Assembly: GCF_047496725.1 (NCBI RefSeq)
Contig: NC_132970.1
Span: 20,362,001 to 20,426,000 of the forward strand
DNA from: Anoplolepis gracilipes
Lineage: Eukaryota > Arthropoda > Insecta > Hymenoptera > Formicidae
Direction of reading: 5' to 3'
Length of the DNA stretch: 64,000 nucleotides
Shown: one piece after another, positions 12,997 to 24,820 of the stretch
Layout: every line of letters starts with the position of its first letter
How positions within the stretch are numbered: the first letter of the stretch is position 1
Made by a program: the position numbers and the translations under genes
The notes under the pieces: model-generated
Seen by the model: the letters and a program-made list of their open reading frames with translations, nothing else
What the model was told of the DNA's origin: nothing
The model's database searches: none

Positions 12997-14928
12997 AAGA
13001 TCAAAGACAATTTGAATGTTTTTATATGTATTATATATAATACACATTTTTTTTAGTGACGAGAAAAACATTTATTGTTTGTTCATTATTCGTTTAAATA
13101 AATATATCGAATCAGTAATCGATTTTAAAGTAGCCTTGCAAATTAATATTAATATTACGAAAAGATATAAAACAAACATATGTACGGTATTAACATTGTA
13201 ATTACTTAATTTTTTTTATCCAGTTACAAATATATGGATTAAATATTTAAAAAATTTTAAAAATGTTTTTTTTTTAATCCTTAAATTTCTAATTCAAAGA
13301 CATTTTATACCAATACTATAATACATAAAATTAGTGTTTTTGTCAAATATACAATATATGTATATAAAATTAAAAAAAAAGTATAGCTTTTTAAAAAAAG
13401 AAAGAAAAAGAAATTAAAGAAATTAATAAAATGTTCAACAATTCAACAATTTTGAAAATAATTTTTAAAGGAAACATATTCTTATTTTATGTGTTCATAT
13501 TTTAGTACTATTTAGATTGCGTTTTATATATCTTCTACGTACTTTAAAGAGAAAGTTATGTAATATTCTGTTTTTAGAGACTCACCTTGTATAGTAAAAA
13601 TGCTATGTTATTTCTAATACAATTTCTTTTCTTCTCAGAACTAATTAAAGTTGATACTTTATCACCGTGAACCGTTAATCTGTACTATCGTAATCTTAAC
13701 GTTTCAAGAGGTAATCGAAAACTGGCAATGTCGATGTAAGAGACATCATAATAAATATATATATAAATACAAACATATTTACAAGTTATATAAGGTCATC
13801 ATATCCTACAAAATTTACATTTAGAATTATATTTATGATATTTTACTTAATATTTAAGATATTTTAAGATTGAATATCCTAATTTTTGATATTTATTTAT
13901 TTATTATATATTTTGTTAATTTCATATACGATTTAAGCAATATAAAAAAATAAGTATTTATGTTTTCCTACATCTATATATAATAATTTTTAATCTGTAC
14001 GTGTTGAGAATTAAAGCATTTCTATATCAACGTACATTCACATATTTATTTTTTATGTAATACGTAAATAATATATTATAATTATTCTAATTAATATAAT
14101 ATGTTAAAGTCACTTTAATCATGTTAAAATGCTATATATTTATCTCTATCATCTATATTAATTATAAAAGTTAAGTACCTATTCATTAATTATACAAACA
14201 TTTTTTTAACAACGATAGAAAATAAACATTTATCGTTTCTTTTTCACTCGTTTTGAATAGGTACATTGAAGCAATATTCGAATTAATCTTGCAAATCATT
14301 GATTATATGCCATTAAAAAAAATATATAGAATAAATGTGTGCACGATATTAAAAATTGTAATTTTTAACATTGTAATTGTATTATCCAATTTTTTATTAT
14401 TTATTTAAAAATATATGAATTAAATAGAAAATATATTAAAAAAGTTTCCGTTCTTTAATCTTTAAATTTTTAATTCAGACATTTTCTAACAATATGCAAT
14501 ATTATAATAAATGAAATTAACGTGCTTGTCAGATGCACACTATATGAATGAAAATTTAGAGAATTATATAGGTTTATAAGAAAAAGAGAGAGAGAAAAAT
14601 AAAAGAAATAGAAATAATTAATAAAATGTCAACAATTTTGAAAATGATAACTTAAAAGAATTAAGATAAAGATTAAGATTTATTAGAAATGAAGATACTC
14701 ATCGTATGAGTTGATACTTCAATACTATTTAAATTATACTTTATATATCTTTTATATATCTTTAAAAGAAAGATACATATATTTTATTTCTAATGATTCA
14801 TCTTGTATATAAAAATGTTATGTTATTTATAATACAATTCTTTTTCTTACTAGAATTAGTTGCAGTTGACACTGCGGTTACGACACACTGCACACCGTTA
14901 ATATCGTTATACCTATTGTTATATCTAT

Positions 14929-15186
14929 GTCATAGGCAAATGGTTATTTTAGGAAAATAGCTTTTGACTAGGCAAATGGTTATCTGGCTGTAATGTCAGC
15001 CTTGATAGTTTCTGCGCTCTCAAGTTTTGTTATATTTTTTTATGGGGACGGGATGAAGCCCCATCCCCCTATGCTTAGATGAAAATCTAAGCGTTCTTTT
15101 CCAAAATGTACTTTTTAGTACGTACACGCCAGATAGTATTTGCTTAATCAAAAGCTATTTTCCTAAAATAACCATTTGCCTACGAC
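14929..15186. mobile_element. 258-bp MITE with ~60-bp terminal inverted repeats
   Basis: Starts GTCATAGGCAAATGG and ends CCATTTGCCTACGAC, arms about 60 bp, flanked by ATCTAT on both sides. The homologous right-arm sites (near 50.68 and 51.60 kb) show the uninterrupted target TTATATCTACACTATC on the minus strand. Contains a GGGGACGGG/CCCCATCCCC hairpin inside. Confidence 0.7.
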
Positions 15187-16442
15187 ATCTATACTATCAA
15201 AATCTTACCGTTCCAATAGATAATCGGAAATAAACAATGTCAATAACATATGTCAGATATTATAATAAATACATACATACATAAAATTCTACACAATTGT
15301 AGTTTAAAGATTACTTTACGTGCATATTTTAAGAATTATTAATTGCGAGATATTTGTGTATTTTATTTTGTGAATTTCGTATACATTTTATAAACAATAT
15401 GAAATAAATCAATTTTTATGTCTTCCTATGTCTGTAATTATTAGTTTTTAATCTTTATACGTTGAAAAATTTTCATGTTAGAGTACTTTTACGTAATTAT
15501 TTTTTATGTAATCCGTAAATAATTTTTTATGAGTATTCTAATTAATATAATATATTAAAGTCATTTTAATCATGTTAAAATCTCCTGTCGTTGTAAGTTA
15601 ACAGAGCTGACAAAGCGAACATTAGCACACTATAACGTAAATGCACCACGGTATTATTAATTATTAATTTTTGTCAAAGTATTTCAAGTATCTGCTATAA
15701 CATACATGTTCATACGTGAAATATAAAATTATAATATTAAAATATGTATTTTAATATTATAATTTATAATTTATAAAGTATAGATAAATTATTATTTGCT
15801 GTAATATATTATGAACGTAATATATTATGAGATTTTTTCTTACCTAAATTTTAATTACTTGACTATTATTTGATTGTTTATTTTATTATTATTTATTATT
15901 AAATTGTTTTGTGTTCTCACTCTGACTTGAACTTGAATCATCGAACAATACAACATCAAACAAAATATATTTAAGTCTAAAAATGATTAAAGAAGTAATT
16001 GTAGCCTATAAGGAAATATATATGGCAAATCACAACAACTTAAAAATATTAAAATTACGAAAGCTGTATATGTAATTGCAATATCCATATTATGATTGTT
16101 ATATAAGTAAACTAAAATTTTATAAAATAAGAATAATATAATCGGCAATAAAGAGCAGGTATGAGTCATGAACAATCGGAATGAGTAATAAATAACGCAA
16201 ATTATACAAATTAAAAATTAAACATTGTTAGGTGTAAATTATAAATGAAATTAATTTTTGAAAAGAATTTTTGAAAAAATTATTTAAAATATTTTTATAA
16301 CACTTAATCATACATAAGTCCCAATAAAAATCAGTATCTAACTATTATTATAACAAATTATGTTTCACAAAGACGTAAAGTTACATGAATAAAAATTCTA
16401 CAAATATTAACAATAATTAAAACTTAAAGTTATAAATAAAAA

Positions 16443-18045
16443 TACTACTAATTAATTATAATGCGGACGTTTCGAGCTCAAATTTGAGTCTTCTTCAGCG
16501 CGATAATTAAATTACAATAATAAAAAATTTTTTACATGAAAACATCAATAATATCTACATAAACTTTTAACTAAGCCTTCGACTTAACTCGCATAAAATC
16601 ATCTCCGATGAGTATGTATTAATGTTTCAGCAGAGAGCGGATTCAACATTAAATTGAAGTCACTGACCTGGTAATATTGTTAGTGAAAAAACAATGATCG
16701 TTGCAATCTGCAAAATTGGTGAAGTTTAGAATTGGAAAAAGTGAAAAACTGCATATATTAATCACCAATCACTAACTGTTAGACGGTCACTCACTCTTTT
16801 AACAATATTTTGCGACGGTTGATAGTACTTTGTTGACTCAACTCCTTGTACTGTGGAGGTCGCTCGGATAGTGTCAAAAAATGATACAAGTTATCTGTTT
16901 ATATGTTATTTTCATCACTATATTTTTGGAAGAGAATTAATGATATCATGATAGACACTCGGTAAATTTTCAGTATCAGTTTGCAGGTTCAGACCGTTCT
17001 TTTGTCTTTTGATAAATAACATTTCAGAGATAAGCCTCTTGGTGTAAAATGGAGTCTCGTCAAGGATTCTAACGTTATCCCAGTCAAAATCATGGTCAAA
17101 TTCTCGTCTGTGGTTAGTGATTACCGAGGTTGTGTTAGTATTATGATGTATATGTGTTTTATGCTCAGTAATTCTGGTTTTTAGCTTACGGGAAGTTTGG
17201 CCAACATATGAGGCATCACAATGGTTAGGTTACACTTAATTTTATATATGACGTTAGTTTTTAATTCTGTTGGAATATTATCTTTGTGAGCTCTAATTAA
17301 TTTGTTCATTTTGTTAAGACTATGGTGAGCAAGTTTCATTCTTGAATTTTTCGTTATACTGTTAAATTTTTCTGTTAAACCTTGTATATAAGGTATCGTG
17401 AAATAAACCGGTTTCACGTCCTTTGGTGTGTCATTTATGAGGATTTTGTTGTTAATGATATATTTTAAACGCGACCGAATAACATTAAAATCAGTTTTAA
17501 TGGGTAATTATTATCTAAAAGAACTCTAATGATCATGTCTAAATTTTTACTGTGATATTTGGGATTTGAGAGGAAAATTGCTCTGTCCACTAATCCAATG
17601 ATTGTGCCCCGTTTCTGATGGAGAGGGTGATGTGAAAAATAGTTAAGATATCTCCCTGAAAAGGTAGGTTTGTGATACCAGTCAAACAGTAAAATATTAT
17701 TAACAGTCTTGAATGTTATGTCAAGGAAATTGATTGTATGACCCTTTTCTACCTCAATGGTGAACTGTATTCTGTTATGTTGAGAATTGAAAATATTAAG
17801 CGTGTAATCTATAGAATCAGAGGGAACAGCCATAATTAAGTCATCTACGAATCTAAAATAAAACAGAGGATTAAAAAGTAGTGTGTTCAGAGCTTTCCTC
17901 TCTAAGTCTTATAAAACTATGTCAGCTATAATAGGAGATAGTGGTGAGCCCATGGGAGTCCCAAATGTTTGTCTGTATATAACCTTGTTAAATGTGAAAT
18001 ACGTGCATAACTTTATATAAACAGATAACTTGTATCATTTTTTGA
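16443..18045 (-). mobile_element. Penelope-like retroelement relic 1 (RT and GIY-YIG remnants)
   Basis: Minus-strand translation gives, in order, RT motifs FGTPMGSPLSP and FRFVDDL (about 17950-17840), the palm/thumb segment NFLDITFK...FDWYHKPTFSGRY (17833-17465), a linker FTIPYIQGLTEKF and a GIY-YIG endonuclease domain with CDASYVGQTSRKLKTRITEH (about 17230-17160) and LISEMLFIKRQ. Frames are broken near 17500 and near 17225, plus a stop after the first RT motif, so it is dead. A 28-bp perfect inverted repeat pairs 16874-16901 with 18018-18045, and the 3' side ends with a CTGAAGA...CGAAACG motif at about 16500-16466. It interrupts the left duplication arm. Confidence 0.85.
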
Positions 18046-18840
18046 CTAAATATAGTTTAATCTAAACATTACTAAGGAAGTAATTGTGGCTTATAAGGAA
18101 ATAATTATGGCAAGTAACAACAACTTAAAAATATTAAAATTATAACTTAAAAATATTAAAATTACGAAAGTTGTACATGTAATTACAATATCCATATTAT
18201 GATTGTTAAATAAGTAAACTAAAATTTTATAATTTTGTGTTGAAAAATATTTTAAAACAATATAATTTTGTAAAATATTTATTCGAGTATATATTTATTT
18301 CCGAATTTATATAACAAATAAATAAATTATTTGTATAGTAAAAATAATAAACTAGATAGGAGAGATATTAATATTATAAAAATGTTAAGAAATATTTTGA
18401 TATTATAAGAATAGAATTGATTATAGAATTATGAGAATCTTTAAACAAAAGTAATAATATTAGATAATTTATAATAAATCGGAAAATGCACACATGAATA
18501 CATATAAGGAAGTTTAACTATTAATATTAAAAATATAAATAAATATTATAAATTCTAAAACAATTTTTATGTTCGTATTATAACTATTAACTAATTAACT
18601 AAATATAAATTATGCGACAATATATGTATATTCAAAATCATATTAATAAAATATATTATATATAATATTATTGAACAGTTGTCATTGCTACATATTTATT
18701 GTTTTATTTATTATACACATATACACATAGACAATAATTAAAAGTAATTCATATAACAATATATTAAGAATAATATTAACAAAATATTATGCTTAATAAT
18801 ATTAAACTGTTATTATTGTTACATGTATATGTATATACAT

Positions 18841-18851
18841 ATATATAAATG

Positions 18852-18896
<45 letters not shown>

Positions 18897-18900
18897 ATAT
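18841..18900. repeat. TA/TG compound microsatellite
   Basis: Run of about 8 TA followed by about 14 TG units in the left arm; the right-arm counterpart near 48.9 kb lacks the TG run. Confidence 0.8.
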
Positions 18901-20475
18901 GTATATTATATATTTAAGTATAATAATTGTTTATATGATAATTTAATGATATTAAAATAATATTATATATATATATATATAATTTTTTTGCTGTAATTAT
19001 GATTATTTACGATCAATTTCTTTTGAAAAGTTCTTAATATTTTAAGGAAAGAAGTACTATATCTTAAAATATTTCTTTATTTCCTTGATATCATATAAAC
19101 GTTTGAGCAGTTTTTTGTCAGCATCCAACATCCATTCATTCACAAGATTTTTAAACTTGTAAAAACTAGCTTTAATAGTTGCCTAAATCAGATTATTTTA
19201 AGTTAATGTAATAATTTTCTGCCATATTAAAAGACTCACATAATTAAAGAACAAAATACTTGTGACATATTACAGATATAAATATTAATAGAAAACTGAA
19301 TATAAATATAATTTTGAATAAAGTTTACCATATCAAGGAGAGTTACATTTTTCTGGTATATACGTTTAGCATTAGTTTTGTATGCTTCAATCTCAATGAT
19401 TTTTTTCATGAAGTTCCTGATCTATGTAGAATAACTTTATCAATATTTATTGTCAATAAATAATAATTTCATTTAATAAAACTTTTTAATTTAACAAGAA
19501 TGTGTAACGGAATAGTATTTCGGTAATTAAGCATAATAAAAACATAATATGAAAAACCCCTCTTAATTTTCGACACAAAATTATTTTTTAATATTTTGCC
19601 AAAATTTCTTTTATTTAAAATCATATGTATGTCTGTATATCATATATACATATATTTTATTTTAAATATATTGAAAACAATAAATAATTGTAATTATGCA
19701 TATTAAAAGGTGACTTCAAAGATTTAAATGGCTTTGACATATATTATGATGTCACAGATTTTAATGATCTTAACGTATAGTGTTATGACCTTGAGTAATC
19801 AATAGGTTTTAGGCGGTACTTATTGTTTATTAAAAAGTTATAAAGAAAGCATTTTCACAAATTACAATAATTTTCAGATTTTAGGATACAGTTTTAAATT
19901 GTAAAAAATACTTATTAAGCTCGATAATCTAATTTTTTCCAGGTATGAGACCATCATTTTGACTCCTTGTACATTTGAGAAGTAAATATATGATGAGTGT
20001 TATAAACAAAAATATATGCAACATAATTCAATCTGTATATAACTGTTATACTTATATACGTTAATAATTTTGATCTCGCTTCGCGTAAACATTTCAAAAC
20101 CCATGTGGAATCGTGCAGTAATAAATCTAGTTTTGCATTGAAAAGAGAGGTGACGTCGCAATAGAATTCGCTTTGCTAAGGATTTTGGAAAGCCATGTAG
20201 AAAAGTGTAATAAAATTTAGTATGGTTTATTTAGTCATGTGTGTGTAGTAAATACTATATACTAAAAACACATTTTATTAAATGTGTAAACATAGTGTCG
20301 AAAATTGCATAAAATTCGTTAAAATTGCTTATTCTTTTGCTTACAACTTTTTAATGAACAACGAGCGACGAATAAAACCTTTTGGACGTTATTCAGAGTC
20401 ATGACTCTTACAACAGGTGTATGTCAAGGTTATTCAAATCTCTGAATATGCTCTTAATGTGCATAATTATCATTA

Positions 20476-20660
20476 CAGTTGGACCTCTTATCCTACGACC
20501 CTCTTATGCTAGGAAACCTCTTATCATACGACAAAATATCCTTCCATGCTATGACCGCGAAAGGGGAATTATACCCCCACTCACAAATTTTTGTCGTAGG
20601 ATCAGAGGTTTAAGGGGAAGATTCCGGACCGAAAATGTCGTAGGATAAGAGGTCCGACTG
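20476..20660. mobile_element. 185-bp pogo/Tigger-like MITE, left arm
   Basis: Starts CAGTTGGACCTCTTATCC and ends in the inverse with CCGACTG, flanked by TA on both sides (20474-20475, 20661-20662). TIR about 24 bp including CCTACGAC/GTCGTAGG. The right arm has no element at this site. No transposase. The open frame over it is incidental. Confidence 0.7.
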
Positions 20661-20750
20661 TATTTCTTATTTTCAATATACTTTTAATAAAATATTATAT
20701 ATATGTATATATAATATATATATAGATGTACTTATAGATATATAGATATA

Positions 20751-21328
20751 CAGGGTGTCATAACTAATGAGCCAACGCTCGTGAACAGATAGAGTACAGT
20801 GAACTAAACAAAAAAGTATTAGGTCATTTTACGATTTTCGCAATAATTAATAAAATATTAATTAAAAACGCTTAGCGAACAATATTATACATATCTACAA
20901 GATGTCCGGTAATAATCGTCCCATCTCTCTAGGGCAGATCAAACTGAATATAAAAGTTCTGTATCATTTTTCGATTTTCGCAATAATTATTAAAATATTA
21001 ATTAAAAACGCTCAGCGTATGAGCGCGCGTCGCATGTAGCGCTCAGCATACCCTGAGCGTTCTTAATTAATAGTTCAATAATTATTGCGCTAATCGTAAA
21101 ATGATACAGGACTTTTATGTTCAGTTTGACTTGCTCTATCTGCCATAGAGAGGTGGAGCGATTATTACCGGACATTTTGTAGATATGTGTAATATTGTTT
21201 ACAAAGCGTTTTTAATTAATATTTTAATAATTATTGCGAAAATCGCAAAATGACTTAATACTTTTTTGTTTAGTTTACTGTACTCTACCCACTCACGAGC
21301 GTTGGCTCATTAGTTATGAGACACCTTG
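20751..21328. mobile_element. 578-bp palindromic foldback MITE
   Basis: Nearly the whole element is one inverted repeat: it begins CAGGGTGTCATAACTAATG and ends with CATTAGTTATGAGACACCTTG, with inner arms containing AATTAATAAAATATTAATT and a GC-rich centre (about 21020-21055, GAGCGCGCGTCGC). Flanks read TATA on both sides. No coding capacity. Missing from the right arm. Confidence 0.7.
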
Positions 21329-22098
21329 TATAGATGTATAGGTAATAATTCTAAATGAAAGCAATAAATTTGAGAAGATAATACATATAAAATTAAAAGA
21401 GGTTTTTATACATATAAGCATATATTCCTCTCTGAGCAATTACATTCCTCTAAACAGAAAAGTGAAAATTAGGTTCTTATTTCTTTCCTCAAATTTTAAA
21501 CAAGTTAAAAGAAATGAAATTTAATGGACATTTTTTACTACTAAAAAAAATACTTATATTTTTTTAATTCTGTCGTATTGTTATAAAAAAATAAACTTAT
21601 GTTTTTTATTATTAAGCAATCCACATTCAATTTTTTATTAGGACTTTTTAACAGCCTAGAATGTCATCATTTAAAAATATACGTTAGAAAGCTTGATTTC
21701 TTTAGAAACTTTTTATTTGTTTTATCATTTTTGTAAAATCAATAACTCAAGTAAAAATTTTTTATGTAAATAAATAAATACAATATTATGCACAATTTCA
21801 TTCTTTTATTTAATGACAGAAGAAAATTTTTTAAATATAATAAAAAATATCCTTTGTGCCAGTGGAAAATTTTCATCAAATTTCATTTTTTTAATTTGTC
21901 CAAAATTTAGGAAAAATAAGTAAAAACTTAATCTTTACCTCCCCTTTTAGAAGAGTGTAACTCTCAAGAAAGCGTTATAAGAATATATGGTTATATGAAA
22001 AATCATTATTATTTTTCAACAAAGAATTATCTTTTAAAGTATATGTGTTACAGACACTTTGTAAATCTTTAAATGCTAGCTTATAAAGATTCGGCGTT

Positions 22099-22149
22099 TC
22101 ATAAAAAGGCTGAATTTTTTATAAAGAAAGTTGATTTTACAAAAGCCTG

Positions 22150-22189
<40 letters not shown>

Positions 22190-24784
22190 ACGTTAGATGT
22201 AAATAAGCGTAATAATAAAAAAAATGACCGGATCTATAAAATTTACCTGTATTAATTGTTTTTCAGCATACACATGATTAATAATGACAATAAATATGGC
22301 AATTCCATTGACACCTCTATAAAACAACACATATAATTATTATACGTAATTAATTTTCGTAATTGTAAAAAGTATTTGTTCAAGAATAAAATATTTCTGG
22401 TTATTACCTTGGTTTTAAATTATCAAAATTTTCCAATATATTCAAAAACACATTATTGTGCTTTGCATGTTTTGCAATAATAAAAAAAAAACTCATCATA
22501 TTTCTCTTGATTTGTGTTTTGTTATATATTTCATTATGTTTGAACATAATTGATTCTAAATATTCTTCCATAATTTCACTTGAAGCACAAGCTAAAAATT
22601 CTAAAAATCTATCATTATTATAATTTTTCGTTAAATGTTTCTTCGCATAGTGCCAATTCAGACTCTCTGTTAATATCAAACCTTTACAATATATCCACTC
22701 TTTCCACCATGGTAAAAGTCTACAACATTCAAAAATAAAAGTTTGATTAAACATATTTAGCGCTATAATATTGCATCTTGATTCAATAATTGAATTAAAA
22801 CCAATCTTTAATTACGCTCGTAATCAAGTTTTTATAAATAATAAACAATAGTTAGGCCAATTAACGAGCACATTTAAACGGGTGTTATTTAAACAATCTT
22901 TATTATTATTCCGACTCAATCTCAGAACACTTTACATAAACGTTTCGGCTGTACGCAGCCTTCCTCAGTATTGAACGCGAACGCAAAATACAATAAGCAT
23001 AAATCTTGATCATCTTAATGTTATGTTACATAGCAACCGCAACATTAAACTAACTTTTTTAAGAATTCATCGTACTACCTGACTAACATCTATCATAGAA
23101 CCGAGTTAATTGACAATTTCTGAACTGTTCCAAAAAATATATATGCTTATGATCGTTATGATGTAAATACTCTGTTTTTTAAACATATTTTTATTCCTTG
23201 GGGTTGCCGGTGACCAATTGATCATTCACTAGTTGAGGGTGAGAATTACCGACCACCGACATGCAATCCGTGTGCTTGATTCCATTTTTTTTAATCATTT
23301 TTCCTGCATGTGTATTTTATTAACAAATGCCAGTTTTTCAATAACGTCGTTATATCAGCGTCCAGGTCTAATAATTATCACACCATTCACATTACCTTAT
23401 TACTTCCCTAACATTGTAACATATGTCAAAAGTCTGAAACCATCTTCACTACTACACATTCCTCATAAGAGAGGTAGCCTGCTACCAACAATATCTCGGT
23501 AGGAACTGTTATTTTTTTAAAAAATATATTTTGTTATATACATAAGCGAAGGAGCAACCTTTCGCATGTTTACGCTCTATCCAGTAAATTGTAAATAATT
23601 CCGATTTTGTGGCCGGTGGTCGGTAATTCTCGCCCTCAACTGGTGAATGATCAATTGGTCACCGGCAACCCCAAAGAATAAAAATATGTTTAAAAAACAG
23701 AGTATTTACATCATAACGATCATAAGTATATATATTTTTTGGAACAGTTCAGAAATTGTCAATTAACTCGGACCTATGATAGATAGATGTTAGTCAGGTA
23801 GTACGATGGATTCTTAAAAAAGTTAGTTTAATGTTGCGGTTGTTATGTAACATAACATTAAGATGATCAAGATTTATGCTTTAGTGTAGTTATTGTATTT
23901 TGCGTTCGCGTTCAATACTGAGGAAGGCTGCGTACGTTTATGTAAAGGCCGAAACGTTTATGTAAAGTGTTCTGAGATTGAATCGGAATAATAATAAGGA
24001 TTGTTTAAATAACACTCGTTTAAATGTGCTCGTTAGTTGGCCTAACTATTGTTTATTATCAATTATTTAATATGCAAATAATAATAAAAAACTGTAACAA
24101 GAAAAATTACTTATTTTTATCCGACGTGTATACAATAGGTATTATTTTTTTATAAGCTTGTATGTGGCAATTCGAGTCACCGAGAATACATAACCATTTA
24201 ATGGCTTCTTGCCTTAAACATTTAGTAAGATCACTTTCCTCAGGATCTTCTTCGTATTTTATTTTCTCAAGTAGATTGGTCAATATATTTTTTATTTTCT
24301 CCTAAAAGTTATCCAAGTCAAATGATTATATCGGTTAACAGTAAGTGTGTAGCATTGAACATTCAATTACTCAACAAGTAGTTTGAAAGAGAAGCAGGCT
24401 GATCGAACAGCTACTGCAAAGTCCTAACATTACATCCCTTTATTTCTTCATGTAAAAAACAGTTAAAAAATTTGAATGTCTAGTTTTGTACAAACACGAG
24501 TGGAACTCTAATTTGTTGAAAAAGAAATAAATCTCGTTTTATCCTCAACATTATGCAATTAATGTATTAATTTTAATATCAAATTTATGTCACAGCGTCA
24601 TATGTTAACGTAAAAAATTTAGGTTTATACGTACAAAAACTTTTTAAGTTACTAAAAAACGCTCGAGTAAACAGAATAAATGTATCTCACTTACTGAATC
24701 AATATGATTTAATTCAGTAAGTTACTTTTTAAAATTTCGGTGGCTTTCATAAACATTCTGAATACATATATTAGTATGTCTGTA

Positions 24785-24820
<36 letters not shown>

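Larger units (their letters stand above)
12639..21660. repeat. Left arm of ~9-kb inverted segmental duplication (upstream of copy C)
   Basis: Read on the opposite strand, this stretch is collinear with about 53880-44955. Anchor points compared by eye: 12780-13060 with 53770-53480, 13560-13760 with 52960-52770, 15190-15600 with 51640-51200, 18060-18500 with 49900-49310, 19300-19720 with 48540-48130, 20000-20420 with 45800-45360, 21400-21630 with 45160-44970. Collinearity is broken by lineage-specific insertions listed separately. Confidence 0.85.
22839..24060. mobile_element. Inverted pair of Penelope-type terminal repeats in intron 8 of copy B
   Basis: Arms 22839-23260 and 23615-24060 are inverted copies of each other with about 350 nt between them. 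Both ends read GTTAGGCCAA / TTGGCCTAAC and each arm holds a CTGAGGA...CCGAAACGTTT motif. The unit is absent from the 106-nt intron 8 of copy A, so it inserted after the duplication. The spacer has a short open frame (23233-23502) with no recognised domain. Attribution to Penelope rests on the hammerhead-like motif and the inverted pseudo-LTR layout. Confidence 0.6.

Noticed and set aside
12811..13056. 81-codon frame repeated exactly at 31713-31958
   Set aside because: Its conservation follows from recent duplication of the upstream region; the protein includes the CG/TG tract translation and is not kept in the D and A upstream copies.
20382..20648. 88-codon plus-strand frame
   Set aside because: Most of it runs through the 185-bp MITE; the same reading appears at the other MITE copy only because the element is repeated.
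23233..23502. Protein gene in the spacer of the inverted repeat
   Set aside because: No domain, no splice links, and it starts inside a repeat arm.
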